Positions 17,303 to 26,029 of a stretch of DNA of 64,000 nucleotides are shown here, piece after piece. Every line of letters begins with the position of its first letter. Within the stretch, counting starts at the first letter, position 1. Made by a program: the position numbers and the translations under genes. The notes below the pieces were generated by a model. It had not been told where the DNA came from and searched no databases. It saw only the letters and a program-made list of their open reading frames with translations. The DNA comes from Pedobacter aquatilis (GTDB taxonomy: Bacteria > Bacteroidota > Bacteroidia > Sphingobacteriales > Sphingobacteriaceae), in contig NZ_JAUFPW010000029.1 of assembly GCF_030409415.1 (NCBI RefSeq), forward strand, positions 103,047 to 167,046. Direction: 5' to 3'.

Positions 17303-18193
17303 CTACTTTTTTAAAAATTTGCTCTGTTCTGGCAATGGTACAAAGTCTGTTTCGCCCGGAACAGGCCTATAACTTTGATTTATCCATTTCGTTTTAGCTT
17401 CTTCTATTAACTGTTTATCAGTCGCTACAAAATTCCAGTACATAAAGCGTTCTTCAGGAAAAGGTTCTCCACCAAAAATATAAACGGTTGTATTTTCGTT
17501 CATTGTAAATTCGCAAAGCGATGCATCGTTAGCAATTAAAATGTTTTTTGGCTCGAAAACATTGCCTTCACTTTCCACAGAGCCTTGTAAAATATAAAGC
17601 GCACTTTCTCCAAATAAATCATTTCCAATATTTACCTTTTGTCTTGATAAACTTTTTATCTCAATAAAATATAGAGGGCTGTAAACGGGAACCGGCGATT
17701 TATATCCAAAGGCTTCTCCGGCAATCAATTTAAATCGTAAATCTCCTTGTTCCCAATGGGGAATATCTTGCTCTTCAACGTGAAAAAACTCGGGTTCCAT
17801 TTGCTCAAGTGCCTTTGGTAATGCTACCCAAATTTGTAGACCGTGGAGCATTTTATCCGTATTTCTTAAATGCTCTGGTGTTCTCTCAGAATGAACTATT
17901 CCACTTCCCGATGTCATCCAGTTCACTTGCCCAGGTTTAATTACAACATTACTGCCTAAGCTATCGCGATGCGTAATTTCTCCTTCAAATAAAAAGGTTA
18001 GTGTAGATAAACCAATGTGTGGATGTGGCGGAACATCCAGATTCTCCTGGTCACTCATCGCCGCTGGCCCCATGTGGTCGATAAAGGAAAATGGCCCAAC
18101 CATTCTTTTTTCGCGAAATGGAAGCAATCTGCCAACCATAAAGTTGCCAATGTTTGCCGGGCGTTCTTCAATTATCAATTTAATGTTCGACAT
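17303..18193 (-). CDS. Pirin family protein (bicupin)
   Basis: This 296-residue bicupin has metal-ligand motifs matching pirins: HPHIGLSTLTFLFEGEITHRDS (first two His in HPHIG) and SGSGIVHSERTPE (His and Glu). The C-terminal cupin (about 180-270) lacks an obvious metal set. Bacterial pirins bind iron and some act as quercetin 2,3-dioxygenases or regulators. It has its own transcription unit, because a terminator separates it from the upstream Old Yellow Enzyme gene. The enzyme activity is family-level inference. Confidence 0.92.
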   Translation of the reverse strand: MSNIKLIIEERPANIGNFMVGRLLPFREKRMVGPFSFIDHMGPAAMSDQENLDVPPHPHIGLSTLTFLFEGEITHRDSLGSNVVIKPGQVNWMTSGSGIVHSERTPEHLRNTDKMLHGLQIWVALPKALEQMEPEFFHVEEQDIPHWEQGDLRFKLIAGEAFGYKSPVPVYSPLYFIEIKSLSRQKVNIGNDLFGESALYILQGSVESEGNVFEPKNILIANDASLCEFTMNENTTVYIFGGEPFPEERFMYWNFVATDKQLIEEAKTKWINQSYRPVPGETDFVPLPEQSKFLKK

Positions 18194-18252
18194 GGGATAG
18201 GTTTTTTACGATGTGAATTTAGTTAAAACATACAATATCCAAAACAAAAAAA

Positions 18253-18270
18253 GACATCCCTAAGGATGCC
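18253..18270 (-). terminator. Intrinsic terminator of the Old Yellow Enzyme gene
   Basis: A short stem (GGCATCC / GGGATGTC on the minus strand, one mismatch, loop of 3-4 bases) is followed by seven T. It is 23 bases after the stop codon. Confidence 0.75.
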
Positions 18271-18292
18271 TTCTCCACTTTGAAAGGAAAAA

Positions 18293-19393
18293 TTATACCA
18301 ATTCAGCTAAAGCTTCTTTGCTGAAACCTTTAAGCTCTTTAGTTTTGTTGTTTTTAATTTTCTCAACCCAATTCGCATCAGCTAATAACGGGCGACCAAC
18401 CGCAACTAAGTCAAAATCGCCCCTGTCCATTCTGCGTACCAATTCATCAAGCGAACTTGGCTGCGAACTTTGTCCGGCAAAAGCACCAAAGAAATCGCCA
18501 TCCAAACCAACGGAGCCAACTGTAATTGTGGTTTTTCCGGTTAATTTTTTAGCCCAACCAGCGAAGTTTAAATCGGAACCTTCAAACTCAGGCTCCCAGA
18601 AACGGCGTTGTGAACAATGGAAAATATCAATTCCGGCTTCAGCAAGTGGCGCTAGCCATTGCTCCATTTCATTTTCATTTTTAGCAAGTTTGAAATCGTA
18701 AGCAGATGGTTTAAATTGAGATAAGCGAATAATTAATGCGAAATCTTCTCCAACTCTTTTACGAATTTCCTTAATTACTTCAACACCAAAACGAGTGCGT
18801 TCTGCCAGGGTTTTACCACCGTAAATATCAGTGCGGTTGTTTGTAGCATCCCAGAAAAACTGGTCAATTAAATACTGGTGTGCGCCATGAATTTCAACGG
18901 TGTCAAAACCTAAAGCTTTTGCATCAGCAGCGGCCTGTCCAAATGCAGCAATTGTATCGGCTATAGCAGCATCTGTCATTGCAACACCGTTTTCAAAACC
19001 CGGGCTATTAAAACTCGATGGTCCTTCAAATGGTGTACTTGGCAACCAGCCAGAAGCGTGGTTTGCATGAATGCCTTGATGCCAAATTTGTGGTCCCATT
19101 TGTCCGCCGTTTGAATGAACATCACTAATTACTTTTTGCCAACCAGCTAAAGCAATATCTCCATAAAAATGTGGAATATTAGGGTCGGCAGAAGATGATG
19201 GGCGGTTAATAACTGTGCCTTCTGATAGAATTAAACCAACTTCTCCAGCTGCTCTTTTTGCATAGTAAGAAGCAACGTCTGCTGTTGGAATACCATCTGG
19301 CGAGAAGGATCTCGTCATTGGTGCCATTACAATCCTATTTTTAATATTTAAAGTTTTAAGGCTAAACGGCCTGAATAAACTATCTGTATTCAT
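18293..19393 (-). CDS. NADH:flavin oxidoreductase, Old Yellow Enzyme family
   Basis: This 366-residue FMN TIM-barrel enzyme has N-terminal KNRIVMAPMTRSFSPDGIPT and the active-site region WHQGIHANHASG. It also has HGAHQYLIDQFFWDATNNRTD (the substrate-binding His-Gly-Ala-His signature) and a C-terminal FMN phosphate site in VGRPLLADANWVEK. It reduces activated C=C bonds in enones, quinones or nitro-compounds at the expense of NAD(P)H. It follows an ArsR-type regulator gene by 13 bases, a typical xenobiotic- or quinone-responsive pair. The regulator's operator upstream likely controls both. Confidence 0.94.
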   Translation of the reverse strand: MNTDSLFRPFSLKTLNIKNRIVMAPMTRSFSPDGIPTADVASYYAKRAAGEVGLILSEGTVINRPSSSADPNIPHFYGDIALAGWQKVISDVHSNGGQMGPQIWHQGIHANHASGWLPSTPFEGPSSFNSPGFENGVAMTDAAIADTIAAFGQAAADAKALGFDTVEIHGAHQYLIDQFFWDATNNRTDIYGGKTLAERTRFGVEVIKEIRKRVGEDFALIIRLSQFKPSAYDFKLAKNENEMEQWLAPLAEAGIDIFHCSQRRFWEPEFEGSDLNFAGWAKKLTGKTTITVGSVGLDGDFFGAFAGQSSQPSSLDELVRRMDRGDFDLVAVGRPLLADANWVEKIKNNKTKELKGFSKEALAELV

Positions 19394-19406
19394 GATATTT
19401 TAATTT

Positions 19407-19709
19407 TTAAAGTTCTGTATTAATGATTTTTGCTAGTTCATCAAAACCTTCTTTATTTCGCTTGTAATAAGTCCATTGGCCAATTCGGGTTGCGCAAACC
19501 AAATCTGCTCTTTGCAAAATGGATAAATATTCGGAAATCGTACTTTGAGATAAACCGGCTTTATTTTGAATCTGACCAACACAAACGCCAATGTTTTCTA
19601 AATCTGCATGGGGTTGTTCGTTAAAATGTTTAGCAGGCTCTTTTAACCAGTTTAAAATTTGTAAACGGGTTTTATTAGAAAGGGCCTTAAATATTTCTAC
19701 TTGATCCAT
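19407..19709 (-). CDS. ArsR-type winged-helix repressor paired with Old Yellow Enzyme
   Basis: This 100-residue winged-helix regulator starts MDQVEIFKALSNKTRLQILN (family N-terminus) with recognition helix AGLSQSTISEYLSILQRADL. It has one Cys near residue 43 (NIGVCVG) and a second at about residue 72 (DLVCATRIG). There is no CxC metal site, so regulation by thiol modification or an organic ligand is more likely than by metal. It is transcribed with the oxidoreductase gene 13 bases downstream. A perfect dyad lies 11-32 bases before its start codon (19720-19741), consistent with autorepression. Confidence 0.9.
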   Translation of the reverse strand: MDQVEIFKALSNKTRLQILNWLKEPAKHFNEQPHADLENIGVCVGQIQNKAGLSQSTISEYLSILQRADLVCATRIGQWTYYKRNKEGFDELAKIINTEL

Positions 19710-19719
19710 AATGCAAATG

Positions 19720-19741
19720 TATATCGGTTTTTCCCGATATA
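19720..19741 (-). promoter_or_regulatory. Palindromic operator upstream of the ArsR-type gene
   Basis: Arms TATATCGG and CCGATATA are perfectly symmetric around a 6-base spacer, directly before the repressor start codon. Size, symmetry and position fit an ArsR-family dimer site controlling the regulator and the oxidoreductase. The binding is inferred. Confidence 0.65.
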
Positions 19742-19862
19742 TCTATATTATTATTTAAGATTACAAATTGATTAGATTGGGTTGTTTTTAGAATGACAAA
19801 TATTGCCAGTGAAGAAATTCTATCTTCTTATTTGAGGAGAGGGGTAGATTTAAATAAAAAAA

Positions 19863-19893
19863 ACGGGGATAAATCATACCGACCTATCCCCGT
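19863..19893 (-). terminator. Intrinsic terminator of the basic-tail protein gene
   Basis: A perfect 9-bp stem ACGGGGATA / TATCCCCGT is followed by an uninterrupted T-run on the minus strand. It ends the transcript of the gene at 19963-20391. Confidence 0.85.
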
Positions 19894-19962
19894 CATCTAA
19901 ATTAACGCTCTCAGATATATAAACAACAAAACTATCTGTTTATTGTCTTCTAAGTAAAATAT

Positions 19963-20391
19963 TTATTTTTTAGTAGTCGTTTTTTTAGCAGCAACCTTAG
20001 TTGTTTTAGCTTCGGCAGACTTCGCCTCTCTAACTGTTGCTACTTTTTTCTTTGGTTCTGCCTTGATCTTTTCAGCGACTGGCTTCTCCGTAACCTTTTT
20101 TGTTTTTTCAACCACCGGTAATTTCTCAATTATTTCAGCAACTTTTGGTTCATCTTTTTGCTGTAAATATGTTGCTAAAATTTGTTTTAAATAAACTTCA
20201 GGTTTCGGCATATTTATAATTGTACCTGGTTCTTTATCTTGAGATTGTTTGATATAAGCCGACTTAATTTTGCCCCAATCTTTAGAATAAAGCTTGATAA
20301 ACATTTCTACAAATTGCTCATCAGTATATTTTTTAGTTAGCCTACCAAGCACCGCCTGTATCTTTTCTTCTTTTTTGTGTAATACCGCCAT
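19963..20391 (-). CDS. Conserved protein with lysine/alanine-rich histone-like tail
   Basis: This 142-residue protein has two parts. The N-terminal part (1-80) is helical and charged (KKYTDEQFVEMFIKLYSKDW). The C-terminal part (about 90-142) is low-complexity and rich in Lys, Ala, Glu and Thr (VAEKIKAEPKKKVATVREAK and a KTTKVAAKKTTTKK end), resembling histone-H1-like tails. Such tails bind nucleic acid in other proteins, so a DNA- or RNA-associated role is plausible. I do not recognise the N-terminal domain. It has its own strong terminator. Confidence 0.7.
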   Translation of the reverse strand: MAVLHKKEEKIQAVLGRLTKKYTDEQFVEMFIKLYSKDWGKIKSAYIKQSQDKEPGTIINMPKPEVYLKQILATYLQQKDEPKVAEIIEKLPVVEKTKKVTEKPVAEKIKAEPKKKVATVREAKSAEAKTTKVAAKKTTTKK

Positions 20392-20474
20392 CGATTTTAT
20401 TTTTACAAAGATAACCTAAAATTATCATTATAAATCAATAGCGCTCAATAACGATAATTGTTGTTAGCCAGGAA

Positions 20475-20678
20475 TTATTTTTTCCATTTTTTCTTCATTT
20501 TTTTATAGGCTTTCTTGCCTACTTTCGATTTCTTTTTTGAGCGAGAAATGCCCTTCTTTTTTCTGGCGTTTATATTATTTACTAGTGAATTTTTAACACC
20601 CAGCTTATTTTTTTTCTTAGAACCCTTGCTTTTTTTTGCATTCTTGTTTTTTTTCTTTTTCTCTTTTTTATTTGCCAT
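20475..20678 (-). CDS. Very small, extremely lysine-rich protein
   Basis: This is a 67-residue frame of which about half is Lys, beginning MANKKEKKKKNKNAKKSKGS and ending KKAYKKMKKKWKK. Codon use is AAA-heavy, so low-complexity sequence could create it by chance. The central part (LGVKNSLVNNINARKKKGIS) is more protein-like, and the Trp near the end argues for a real product. Predicted charge is very high, so it would bind nucleic acids or ribosomes if made. It is divergent from the Dabb gene. Confidence 0.5.
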   Translation of the reverse strand: MANKKEKKKKNKNAKKSKGSKKKNKLGVKNSLVNNINARKKKGISRSKKKSKVGKKAYKKMKKKWKK

Positions 20679-20791
20679 AATCTTTCAATTTTTCCATTTT
20701 AGAACAAATTTCTTGCTGGGAAAGTTTGTATATTTTTTCTCCTATTTTATGCATTCACAAACGTCCTAATGATTATATTCGCAAAAAAAAA

Positions 20792-21088
20792 ATGATAGCA
20801 CACCACGTATTATTCTGGCTTAAAACTAACACCACGGTCGAGCAAAAAGATGCCTTTAAAAATGGCTTACAAACGTTAAAAAATATTGAGGTTGTTAAAA
20901 CCTTCCATATCGGTACTCCTGCTTCGATAGAGCGGGCTGTAGTTGATACTACTTACACGTTCAGTTTAGTCTTATTTTTTGAAGACCTTGCAGCCCACGA
21001 TGTTTATCAGGTTCATTCAATTCATAAAGCATTCTTAGATGAAGTTAGAGAATTGTTTGAAAAGGTAATTATTTATGATGCCGCATAA
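20792..21088 (+). CDS. Dabb family (stress-responsive A/B barrel) protein
   Basis: This 98-residue protein starts at the ATG preceding IAHHVLFWL. The longer upstream frame only adds a non-protein-like extension, so I chose 20792. The sequence IAHHVLFWLKTNT and the central FSLVLFFEDLAAHDVYQVHSIHKAFLDE (with conserved His and Tyr positions) are the Dabb ferredoxin-like dimeric barrel. The family includes stress proteins and olivetolic-acid-cyclase-type enzymes; the function of bacterial single-domain members is mostly unknown. Confidence 0.85.
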   Translation: MIAHHVLFWLKTNTTVEQKDAFKNGLQTLKNIEVVKTFHIGTPASIERAVVDTTYTFSLVLFFEDLAAHDVYQVHSIHKAFLDEVRELFEKVIIYDAA

Positions 21089-21904
21089 CGTTATATAGCG
21101 CTTTTTTAAGGCGCTTTACGGTTTTCAATTCTTTATACAAATGCTGTCGATCCAAAGCAGCATCACGTAATATGCGTTCGCGTTACGCTCTCTATAGATT
21201 GTCACTTGCCACTTGCTTATAGTGGCTTCAATCAATTATGACTTTAAATATTACTGATTAGGTTTCATTCGTAAAGCTATAATTTTCAACGAGTTTACTT
21301 AATTAATTTGAGGTAATTTTCTCTGCATAATTTTTTAAAAAAATTCTTTTTTTGAGTATTTCGATAGATTTTTGAGAAAATTTTTCTACGCTTTTCGCCT
21401 GATTTTCCCCAGTCTCAATGAATTATTATAGGATTTTAAAATCGAAATTCAACATTTTTAGAAGCAATAGTAATTTCGCAAACAGCTACGTTGAGTTGCA
21501 AAATAAATGTTAACTTTCAGAACAATGCCAGGTGGAACATTTAAAAGCAAAAAGAGCAAATATTCACGATTTACGTAATCTGATAGCGGCATAGTATCCG
21601 CTTCAACATTAATGCAGATGTATGGAAAGCGTTCTGAAAGTGATAAGAATTATTATTTCTCATAGAAGAATCTGGGGAAAGTGCGTCTATTTGGTTAGTA
21701 CAATTCTAAATTGTGAAACTGGGCTTCGGCTTGCTAAAGAACAAAGTGATTTATATTCAATTTTAGATGCCTGCACTTACGGTTGAAGGATTTGGTATTA
21801 AAATAATAAGTCAATTGGAATTCCCTTCTTCGTTGCCTTATCTTTAAAGGCATTCTGTAAATAATATTATAATCGTAAAAGCATCCATTTGGATGCTTTT
21901 ACGA
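21089..21904. other. Long gene-free stretch (816 bases)
   Basis: I see no protein-coding frame, tRNA or clear RNA gene on either strand. A small hairpin (AGCGC...GCGCT, about 21098-21117) follows the Dabb gene and may end its transcript. The rest is irregular in composition and could be decayed coding sequence. It ends at the terminator of the CDGSH gene (21868-21909). Confidence 0.55.
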
Positions 21905-21909
21905 TTATA
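21868..21909 (-). terminator. 19-bp perfect palindromic terminator overlapping the CDGSH stop codon
   Basis: Two perfect 19-base arms (core AAAAGCATCC / GGATGCTTTT) are separated by ATTT. The stop codon (21905-21907) sits inside one arm. The stem carries A/T tracts on both sides, so it can terminate in both directions. Confidence 0.8.
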
Positions 21910-22129
21910 CCTTTCTCGGAGGAAGATCGAAGGCTATGGCTTCATGTTCGAAATGACCATTGTGGGCACCATCACAGAATGGTTTGTTTTTTGATAATCC
22001 GCATCTGCATATAGAAAGTACAGTTCTACCTTGTAGGCCGTATTGATTACCACTTCTATCAACGATTTCAAAATCGCCTTCTATTTTCACAGAACCGTTA
22101 TTGTTTATTGTAAGTTTTGTTTTAGACAT
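21905..22129 (-). CDS. CDGSH iron-sulfur domain protein
   Basis: This 74-residue protein carries the mitoNEET-type [2Fe-2S] site as CRCGLSKNKPFCDGAH (about residues 42-57). The cluster is held by three Cys and one His, all of which are present. Bacterial single-CDGSH proteins are small electron-transfer or redox-sensor proteins. There is no membrane anchor, so it is cytosolic. Its terminator overlaps the stop codon. An upstream dyad AGAAACAG-t-CTGTTTCT (22195-22211) lies in its promoter region. Confidence 0.9.
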   Translation of the reverse strand: MSKTKLTINNNGSVKIEGDFEIVDRSGNQYGLQGRTVLSICRCGLSKNKPFCDGAHNGHFEHEAIAFDLPPRKV

Positions 22130-22194
22130 ATTATGTTTTGTAAGTTGTAAAGCTAAAACATTACAGGTTGTAGTTTAGAATTTGATTTTAATTT

Positions 22195-22211
22195 AGAAAC
22201 AGTCTGTTTCT
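22195..22211. repeat. Perfect short dyad between CDGSH and DUF2807 genes
   Basis: Arms AGAAACAG and CTGTTTCT surround a single T, 66-82 bases before the CDGSH start and 17 bases after the DUF2807 gene end. It is too tight for a hairpin terminator, so an operator for the CDGSH gene is more likely. This is inference from symmetry only. Confidence 0.35.
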
Positions 22212-22227
22212 TTACAGGAGTTTAATT

Positions 22228-22815
22228 CTATTTATTATTGCTTGATAATAATGTTGCACCGGCTTTAAAGCCAGGATTAGGTTTTTGAATAATAAAATCA
22301 TTAAATCTCAGTTTTGGGCTCCCTTCTGTTATTAAAGTATGAGTGCCTGACTTGCCACGAATGGTGAGGAATGATTGGTCTGAAACAAGGGTGTACAAGT
22401 CTTGTGTATTTATGTCCAAATCAACAGTTGCATTTCTCTCAACAAAAACTTGTAGTAGCTTAAAATTCAGTCTGCTATCACTCATAATTACACAATTATC
22501 CTTTGCCTCAATTCTATATACATTATCAACATATAAAATCAGTTTTGCTTTTAAAAAAGAATTTGTTCCAGAAATGCTGAGCTTTTTGCCTTCTAATATT
22601 ACGTTTACACGGCCTTCGTTATTTTCATCATACAGTATACCAACCTGTGGCCTCGGAATTAATAAAACATCAACATTTCCACTCACAACAATTCTGTTAA
22701 AGTCTTTAATTTTATTACCTCCAATAGATTGATGCTGTGCCTTGCTGTCTTTCTGAATCGTTGTAGTAAGAATTATTATAATAACCAGGGTTTTTAATTT
22801 TAAAAGTGTTTTCAT
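22228..22815 (-). CDS. Exported DUF2807 (GIN domain) protein
   Basis: This protein of about 195 residues is taken from the ATG before KTLLKLKTLVIIIILTTTIQ, a proper signal peptide; the longer frame to 22869 adds 18 unlikely residues. The mature part is a right-handed beta-repeat domain (KIKDFNRIVVSGNVDVLLIP, then repeated short strands with Ser/Asp). This is the DUF2807/GIN fold that in other Bacteroidota is a secreted or periplasmic putative adhesin head. The usual family pattern IxGNVDVxLxQ is here VSGNVDVLLIPRP. No partner gene is evident. Confidence 0.8.
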   Translation of the reverse strand: MKTLLKLKTLVIIIILTTTIQKDSKAQHQSIGGNKIKDFNRIVVSGNVDVLLIPRPQVGILYDENNEGRVNVILEGKKLSISGTNSFLKAKLILYVDNVYRIEAKDNCVIMSDSRLNFKLLQVFVERNATVDLDINTQDLYTLVSDQSFLTIRGKSGTHTLITEGSPKLRFNDFIIQKPNPGFKAGATLLSSNNK

Positions 22816-23045
22816 TTTGGTTTGTTTAATTGTATTTATGTTTTTCTGTGTTAAGATTATACTTAACAACTATACAATTGCGAACCACATGCCAAACGAT
22901 TATTATTTATTTAACTATTTGTAAAACATTGACTTATAATTTTTAAGAATGTTCGTTTTCGAACACTCAATGTGCAAGATTGAACATTTAGAGTTTTATT
23001 TTTTATTGATGTTTAAAAGCAATACGGTTATGCTAACGCAGCTAA

Positions 23046-23079
23046 AAACCCTCAATAATTTATAGTTTATTGAGGGTTT
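23046..23079 (-). terminator. Intrinsic terminator of the metalloprotease gene
   Basis: A 13-bp perfect stem AAACCCTCAATAA / TTATTGAGGGTTT lies 21 bases after the stop codon and is followed by T residues on the minus strand. Confidence 0.85.
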
Positions 23080-23099
23080 AATCGGATGATCATTTCAGC

Positions 23100-25610
23100 C
23101 TATTTAATGTTATCGATGAATTCAAATCCGCCCATACCAATTGGTGCACCTGGAGGCATTACCTGTGCAGGTGATGGCTGAAATTTAGCTGGTGATTCTT
23201 CAAATTCCTTTATTTGTGAAAGCCCATATAGCAAATTTGCTTTTTGTTTTTGTTGAGCATTGATAAGCTTGTCACTCATCCAGTTTTTTAATTCAGTAAT
23301 TTCTAATAAGGCTTCTCCGCGAACACTTTCGGCAGCACGGGTATTCGCAGCCAACTGAAGTAAGTATTTTAAAGTAAGATTATTAACCATAATCTGTAAT
23401 TGCCCTTTATAGCCTACTACAGGTTCTGCTTTCCATGTTTTTGCAATCAGTTTTTCAACCACTGCTATTAAACCCGGTTGCTCTGAATCTCTTGAATTAT
23501 ATTCTACCAGGCGTGAAGCACGTTCAGGATTTAATAACGAAGATATAGTTTCATTTGCTGCAGCTTCTGCTGTGGCAATTGGATCAAATGTTGGGCCTGT
23601 GTAGCCGCTAAAAGTTTCTGCCGATGCAGGATAACCTGATGGACGCGGCGGAATTTTCTGAATCAGGCTTTCTGGTAATGCCAAAGCATCCGGGCTAATT
23701 GTGGACATTAAAGCATCGAATGCACTCCATTGATGCGCCGGATCAACCATTTTTGTTGGTTTTTGTCCATCGTTTTTAATGGCATGTGTAAAGTAAAGTC
23801 CGCCGATGGATTTTGCTACCGCTTCAATTTCGTAGCGATGCAACAGATAAATCGGAACCAAAACTTCCTCTAAGGTAGACATTGGTGCATCCTTAACAAT
23901 TGCTTTTTCAGAGAAACTATCCAAAACTTTTCTTCTAATTTTCATCAGGCGATTAAGCTCTGCTATAGGATTTTCTCCATCTTCCCATTGATTAGCTGCA
24001 GGGTGAGTATATCCACCAATATCCGGGATATACTGGAAGCCTTGCTTTAACGTTTCGTTCATAATTTTATCCAACTCGGCGTTTTCATCTGCTCCTTTCG
24101 GAAAATCACTATAGCCCCATATAATTGCTCGTTTATCCCAACTGCCAATCCCTTTTGCATAAGCGTCTGATAAATCAATGCTACCATCTGATTTTTGTTT
24201 AATTCTTGGAAATGGATAATCCATTACTGAAGCCCTCTCTTTCGGACTGGCTGCAAAATTATGATTCAAGCCTAATGTATGTCCAATTTCATGTGCAGAT
24301 AACTGTCTGATTCTGGCCAAAGCCATCTCTTCCATTTGCTTGCTAACTGGTTTTCCATCCGTGTAAGGTTGCAGCAAACCCTCGGCAATTAAATAATCTT
24401 GGCGGTGACGGTCAGAGCCTAAAGTAACAACGCCTTTAATAATTTCTCCTGTACGTGGATCGCTGTAGGATGAACCATAAGAGAACGCCCTCGGACTTCC
24501 AGCTCTGGTTATCCAATTAACAACGTTATACCGAATATCCATCGGGTCTGCACCTTCTGGTAATTCTTTAACTTGGAAAGCATTTTTAAAGCCTGCCGCT
24601 TCAAAAGCTTCGTTCCAAAATGCGCCACCTTCTATTAAAGCCTTTTTGATCGGAGCCGGTGCACCTCTGTCAATGTAATAAACAATAGGTTTTACAGCTT
24701 CGCTAACTTTCGCGTTTGGGTCTTTTTTTTCTAAACGGTGCCTTCTTGTAAAGCGCTTTACCAACGATTCGTTCATTGGAGCAGAAAAATCAGTATAACT
24801 AAATAATTGATAGCTTGAACGTGGGTCGAATTTGCGCTGATTAAAACCTGCTTCTGGTAATTCTACAAAAGATTGATGCATCCTAACTGTAACGGCATTG
24901 GCATCCGGAGCAATATTGCCTCTGCCACTTGGTGCGCCACCAGTTAAGGTTATCATAGCTTCAAATTCCGTATTTTTGGGGAAGTTACGGGTGTTGGGTA
25001 AGTAAACGGCCGAACGGCTTTCATCTATTCTATATGTACCACCACCAGTAGCTGCACCCCTTCCCCCTGCACCACCAGAAGAGGCCGGTGCGCCAATAAT
25101 ACCACCAATGTTTTGGCTATCTCGGATAATAAAAGGTGTTAAATCAATTAATACTTTATCACCCTCAGTAGCTACAGGAGCAAAACCCCATATTACTGAT
25201 TTTGCAAAAGAACCTTCAATAGTCTTAATTTCATCAGGATTGTTATTACCCGCCCGGTAAGCAAGATTAGGCTCTAACAGAAATACCTTCGGACCGACCC
25301 TTATAAAACGGGCAACATTCGTTGATGCACCTCCACGTTCTGCATTTCTACCAGCGCCATCAGTTAAAGAATTAAAGTAGAGAAAGTCTTTGTCAAATTG
25401 ATTAATCTCCAATAACAGTTTGCCAGTCTTTTCATCATAATAAAAATTAAAATACCCTTCCTGTTTTTTAAAGTCTTTCGTAAACGAGGCAATATTAGTA
25501 GCTGGGGCAGTTAACTGTTGCTTTGTATTGCCAGGATTGTTTTGTGCCATTACGGCGGTTAGTGAATATACAGATGCAATTAAGGCTAGAAAGTAAAATT
25601 TTCTGGTCAT
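23100..25610 (-). CDS. Large secreted zinc-dependent metalloprotease (DUF5117/DUF4953 type)
   Basis: This 836-residue exported protease has a signal peptide (1-22). An N-terminal DUF5118/DUF5117-like region (about 35-330) precedes a metzincin-like catalytic domain with HEIGHTLGLNHNF (HExxHxxGxxH, about residues 443-455) and a Met-turn candidate ASVMDYPFPRI. The C-terminal domain is helical (about 480-836). The whole matches the Bacteroidota DUF4953 family of putative peptidases. A TATATTTG element (25681-25688, minus strand) about 70 bases upstream could be its -7 box. The substrate is unknown. Confidence 0.9.
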   Translation of the reverse strand: MTRKFYFLALIASVYSLTAVMAQNNPGNTKQQLTAPATNIASFTKDFKKQEGYFNFYYDEKTGKLLLEINQFDKDFLYFNSLTDGAGRNAERGGASTNVARFIRVGPKVFLLEPNLAYRAGNNNPDEIKTIEGSFAKSVIWGFAPVATEGDKVLIDLTPFIIRDSQNIGGIIGAPASSGGAGGRGAATGGGTYRIDESRSAVYLPNTRNFPKNTEFEAMITLTGGAPSGRGNIAPDANAVTVRMHQSFVELPEAGFNQRKFDPRSSYQLFSYTDFSAPMNESLVKRFTRRHRLEKKDPNAKVSEAVKPIVYYIDRGAPAPIKKALIEGGAFWNEAFEAAGFKNAFQVKELPEGADPMDIRYNVVNWITRAGSPRAFSYGSSYSDPRTGEIIKGVVTLGSDRHRQDYLIAEGLLQPYTDGKPVSKQMEEMALARIRQLSAHEIGHTLGLNHNFAASPKERASVMDYPFPRIKQKSDGSIDLSDAYAKGIGSWDKRAIIWGYSDFPKGADENAELDKIMNETLKQGFQYIPDIGGYTHPAANQWEDGENPIAELNRLMKIRRKVLDSFSEKAIVKDAPMSTLEEVLVPIYLLHRYEIEAVAKSIGGLYFTHAIKNDGQKPTKMVDPAHQWSAFDALMSTISPDALALPESLIQKIPPRPSGYPASAETFSGYTGPTFDPIATAEAAANETISSLLNPERASRLVEYNSRDSEQPGLIAVVEKLIAKTWKAEPVVGYKGQLQIMVNNLTLKYLLQLAANTRAAESVRGEALLEITELKNWMSDKLINAQQKQKANLLYGLSQIKEFEESPAKFQPSPAQVMPPGAPIGMGGFEFIDNIK

Positions 25611-26029
25611 AAAATAAAAAAAAATGATTTGGTTTAAAAGATTGGTTGGAGGTGGTTGCTAAATATGCTGCAGTGCCAAACAAATATAATTTAAAGTACG
25701 ATTAAGCATTCATTTGCTAAGTAACTTTTTAATTGCGCTTACGAATATTATACTTTAAGATAAAAACCTATAGTACAGGTGTTTTTGAGTTTTTATATGA
25801 TCTCTTTGCCATCGCTAGGCCTAACTGAAAAAGATGAAATTGCGTCCTTTCTATGATTTTGTTTTTGAGTTTTGCTATGTATTTTATTTACTATGACATC
25901 AATGTTTGGTTAAATTACAATTTTAAGTTTTTGATTTGCAGCAGGTTTAATGTGGGCTTAATATTTATTTAAAATAAATTTTGCACAAATGGTTATAATC
26001 TCTATATTTGCACCTCCTTAAACAGGAGC
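25611..26029. other. Gene-free stretch holding two promoters
   Basis: No coding frame is seen in these 419 bases. The left part contains the likely metalloprotease promoter (-7 element TATATTTG on the minus strand, 25681-25688). The right end contains the strong tRNA-Lys promoter (25980-26010). Just before the tRNA there is a small leader hairpin CTCCT-taaac-AGGAG. Confidence 0.6.
25980..26010 (+). promoter_or_regulatory. Bacteroidota-type promoter of tRNA-Lys
   Basis: TTTG (25980-25983), a 19-base spacer and TATATTTG (26003-26010) match the TTTG / TAnnTTTG consensus of the Bacteroidota primary sigma factor perfectly. The expected start is about 26017, a few bases before the tRNA. Confidence 0.8.

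Noticed and set aside
20515..20769. 84-codon Phe-rich plus-strand frame
   Set aside because: Antisense image of the lysine-rich gene; the Phe/Leu runs only mirror AAA/AAG codons.
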